Below are positions 62,474-64,000 of a stretch of DNA of 64,000 bases, piece by piece (positions within the stretch are counted from its first letter, which is position 1; every line of letters begins with the position of its first letter). Where the stretch lies: the NCBI RefSeq assembly GCF_002864045.1, contig NZ_PJPV01000166.1, forward strand, positions 1 to 64,000, read 5' to 3'. The notes beneath the pieces were generated by a model, which searched no databases, was not told the DNA's origin, and worked only from the letters and a program-made list of their open reading frames with translations. Source of the DNA: Endozoicomonas acroporae. Its GTDB lineage: Bacteria; Pseudomonadota; Gammaproteobacteria; Pseudomonadales; Endozoicomonadaceae. The translations under genes were made by a program, and so were the position numbers.

Positions 62474-64000
62474 CTACAGCAAACTGCATATGTTTGCCAG
62501 TGGCGGCAGGTTAGCAGCGGGGCCCGTTGTCTTGTCATCATACTGTGGTGGCAGGAGCAAAGAGTCCCTGGCAAGCCCGGAATTGGGCACCATTTGGTAA
62601 AAAACTCTCCCTTCATGTGTACGTGACTTCACGATATAACCGCGCTCATTGAGTAGACGGGCACCCGGAGAGTCCGGCTGTAGGAGCATCTGCTCCAGTT
62701 CAGATTGTGTCGGGGTACCAACAGCGGGCAGGATGGCCTCATGCTGGAGCCGCAACGCCTCAGCTTGCAGAGCATCAGGGATGCCAGCGGAAATCCGATC
62801 TTCCAGCCCGGGTTGATCAGCCGCCACGATGATCTTATCTGCCAGGGTCATGGCTTCGGGTAACTTGATTTGTCGAAGTTCCTCTTCATTGTGCAGGCTT
62901 CGATAAGCGCCACCGGAGCCGATACCCGGATCCCAGCAGTCAGGCAGCCGGGAATCTTCGGGCCTTGGGTGTTCTGCGAAGCAGGCTGAGATACCGGCTT
63001 TCTCCGCGATAACGAACCGGACCAGATCGTCCAGACACTCACGCAGACACTGATAGGGATCCGGTGCCTGTTCAATCAGCAATCGTCGTTTATGGTTATC
63101 AACCGGGAGATGGTATTTACGGGTGAACGGATTGGTCATCTGGTGATGCCAGCCACCGGTAATGCTGGCCAGATCGCGAAAACTCAACAATGCTGACTGG
63201 ATCAGGAGGGTGAATTGCGGGTTATTGACCACGGCCAACAGCTCGATCATTTCCGGATGAAAATGGCCATCATGGATCATTCCCAGGGTGTCCATTGCGG
63301 CTGAATCAGTTGACAGTTTGATCGTCGGAAAGTCCTCCCGGGGCGGTTTGACCCGAAGGATATCCACTATATCCCCAAAGCGCAGCACCTGGCGCAGCAG
63401 TAACTCATCCTCCGGGCATTGCTGGTCAGGGATAAACGACGGGTTACCCATATCTATCATTTTACAATTTTTGTTTCTCAGGGCGCTGGCCACCAGAGTA
63501 ACCAGCTGCCCGGGGTACTGTTGCAGCCCGGTCATATCACGCTGGAACAGTTCCGCTGCCCGAAGCTCTTCAACCTCTTTATGCTCATCTTCAGCGACAG
63601 CATCGTGGTAGAGTTCGGCAATGGGCAGCAACTCCAGCAACTGAGGATGTTTAAGCAGTAACTCCCGGAATGGCTTATGAAAGTGCGGCAAAACCTTTTG
63701 ATCCATAAGGAATTCGGTGGCCAGCTGGGTGCGCAGGGCGTGATCCAGTCCGTGCCATTTGCGGTAAAAGGGTTGTATGCCTTCCGCCAGGATGGTTTGC
63801 GCCCTGTAGGGATGGGGAAACTGGTAATAATGCTGACCGACCACCTGGGTAATTGACCCATAGCGGCTATCAGGCAGGTTTTCCCTGCCCTCAAAGGTTG
63901 GCGGGGATGCCAGAAATGCCTCCAGCCAGGCAAGCTGGTTTGCACCGTGTTCTATTGACCGGACCACTGCTGGAATAGAAAAGCAATAGGCCTTACCCAG
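62474..64000 (-). CDS. SidE phosphodiesterase-like protein (5' end outside window)
   Basis: The frame is open to the window edge: residues before a GTG at 63967 read LGKAYCFSIPAVVRSIEHGANQLAWLEAF, so the true start lies beyond 64000. The conserved blocks KWHGLDHALRTQ, IAELYHDAVAEDEHKEVEELRA, ALRNKNCKMIDMGNP and LRQVLRFGDIVDILR resemble the phosphodiesterase domain of Legionella SidE effectors, which acts on ADP-ribosylated ubiquitin. The histidines of HGLDH and LYHD and the nearby acidic residues would be catalytic. I see no mono-ART domain in the visible part. An effector aimed at a eukaryotic host is likely by family, but this is from memory of motifs. Confidence 0.7.
   Translation of the reverse strand: MGKAYCFSIPAVVRSIEHGANQLAWLEAFLASPPTFEGRENLPDSRYGSITQVVGQHYYQFPHPYRAQTILAEGIQPFYRKWHGLDHALRTQLATEFLMDQKVLPHFHKPFRELLLKHPQLLELLPIAELYHDAVAEDEHKEVEELRAAELFQRDMTGLQQYPGQLVTLVASALRNKNCKMIDMGNPSFIPDQQCPEDELLLRQVLRFGDIVDILRVKPPREDFPTIKLSTDSAAMDTLGMIHDGHFHPEMIELLAVVNNPQFTLLIQSALLSFRDLASITGGWHHQMTNPFTRKYHLPVDNHKRRLLIEQAPDPYQCLRECLDDLVRFVIAEKAGISACFAEHPRPEDSRLPDCWDPGIGSGGAYRSLHNEEELRQIKLPEAMTLADKIIVAADQPGLEDRISAGIPDALQAEALRLQHEAILPAVGTPTQSELEQMLLQPDSPGARLLNERGYIVKSRTHEGRVFYQMVPNSGLARDSLLLPPQYDDKTTGPAANLPPLANICSLL

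Overview
The window looks like the accessory part of a marine, host-associated gammaproteobacterial chromosome. An Endozoicomonadaceae-like origin is my inference from the mix of ankyrin and SidE-type proteins, an LEPR-motif giant protein, many small inverted-repeat elements and many decaying genes; nothing here fixes the taxon. I see no rRNA, tRNA, CRISPR array or complete prophage.

Left part (1-19.4 kb, mostly minus strand): a phage-tail remnant, then defence genes. Reading down the minus strand these are a broken hsdM-like/AlbA_2 fusion, an intact type I restriction-modification operon (hsdM, hsdS, hsdR, a YgjP-like metallopeptidase) with a Septu-type ptuA-ptuB pair and a 36-codon ORF set between hsdM and hsdS, and an HTH-M78 peptidase gene with a broken PIN toxin gene. 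Upstream of the broken fusion lie a group II intron that lacks its reverse transcriptase, a DUF4268 protein and an IS66-family element with a nonsense mutation.

Middle part (19.6-53 kb): a divergently organised locus that I think is a dedicated export system for one giant protein. The minus-strand operon encodes a GAF-HlyD adaptor, a PqqD-like/M50-protease/lipoyl fusion, a shortened SecA paralogue, a small HlyD-type adaptor and an unknown protein. The plus-strand side encodes a TolC-type outer membrane channel, a SapC-family protein and a 7687-residue repeat protein with an N-terminal LEPRLLLSADP motif, RTX-like repeats, Calx-beta-like domains and a hydrophobic-basic C-terminus. No ABC exporter is present; SecA-like and M50 proteins stand where one would be expected.

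Right part (53-64 kb): a patchwork of remnants (yafQ-type and relE-type toxins, recD2, IS66, a DUF4268 3' end), an orphan RelB/DinJ antitoxin, an ankyrin protein, a RloA-RloB (AbiL-like) pair, an HNH nuclease and the 3' part of a SidE-phosphodiesterase-like gene running off the window.

A recurring theme is short inverted-repeat elements flanked by TA. Three full copies of one 161-bp family and one copy of a second family are present. Removing three of these insertions in silico restores an interrupted reading frame: the PIN gene, the hsdM/AlbA fusion and rloB. This gives a readable history of recent gene inactivation.
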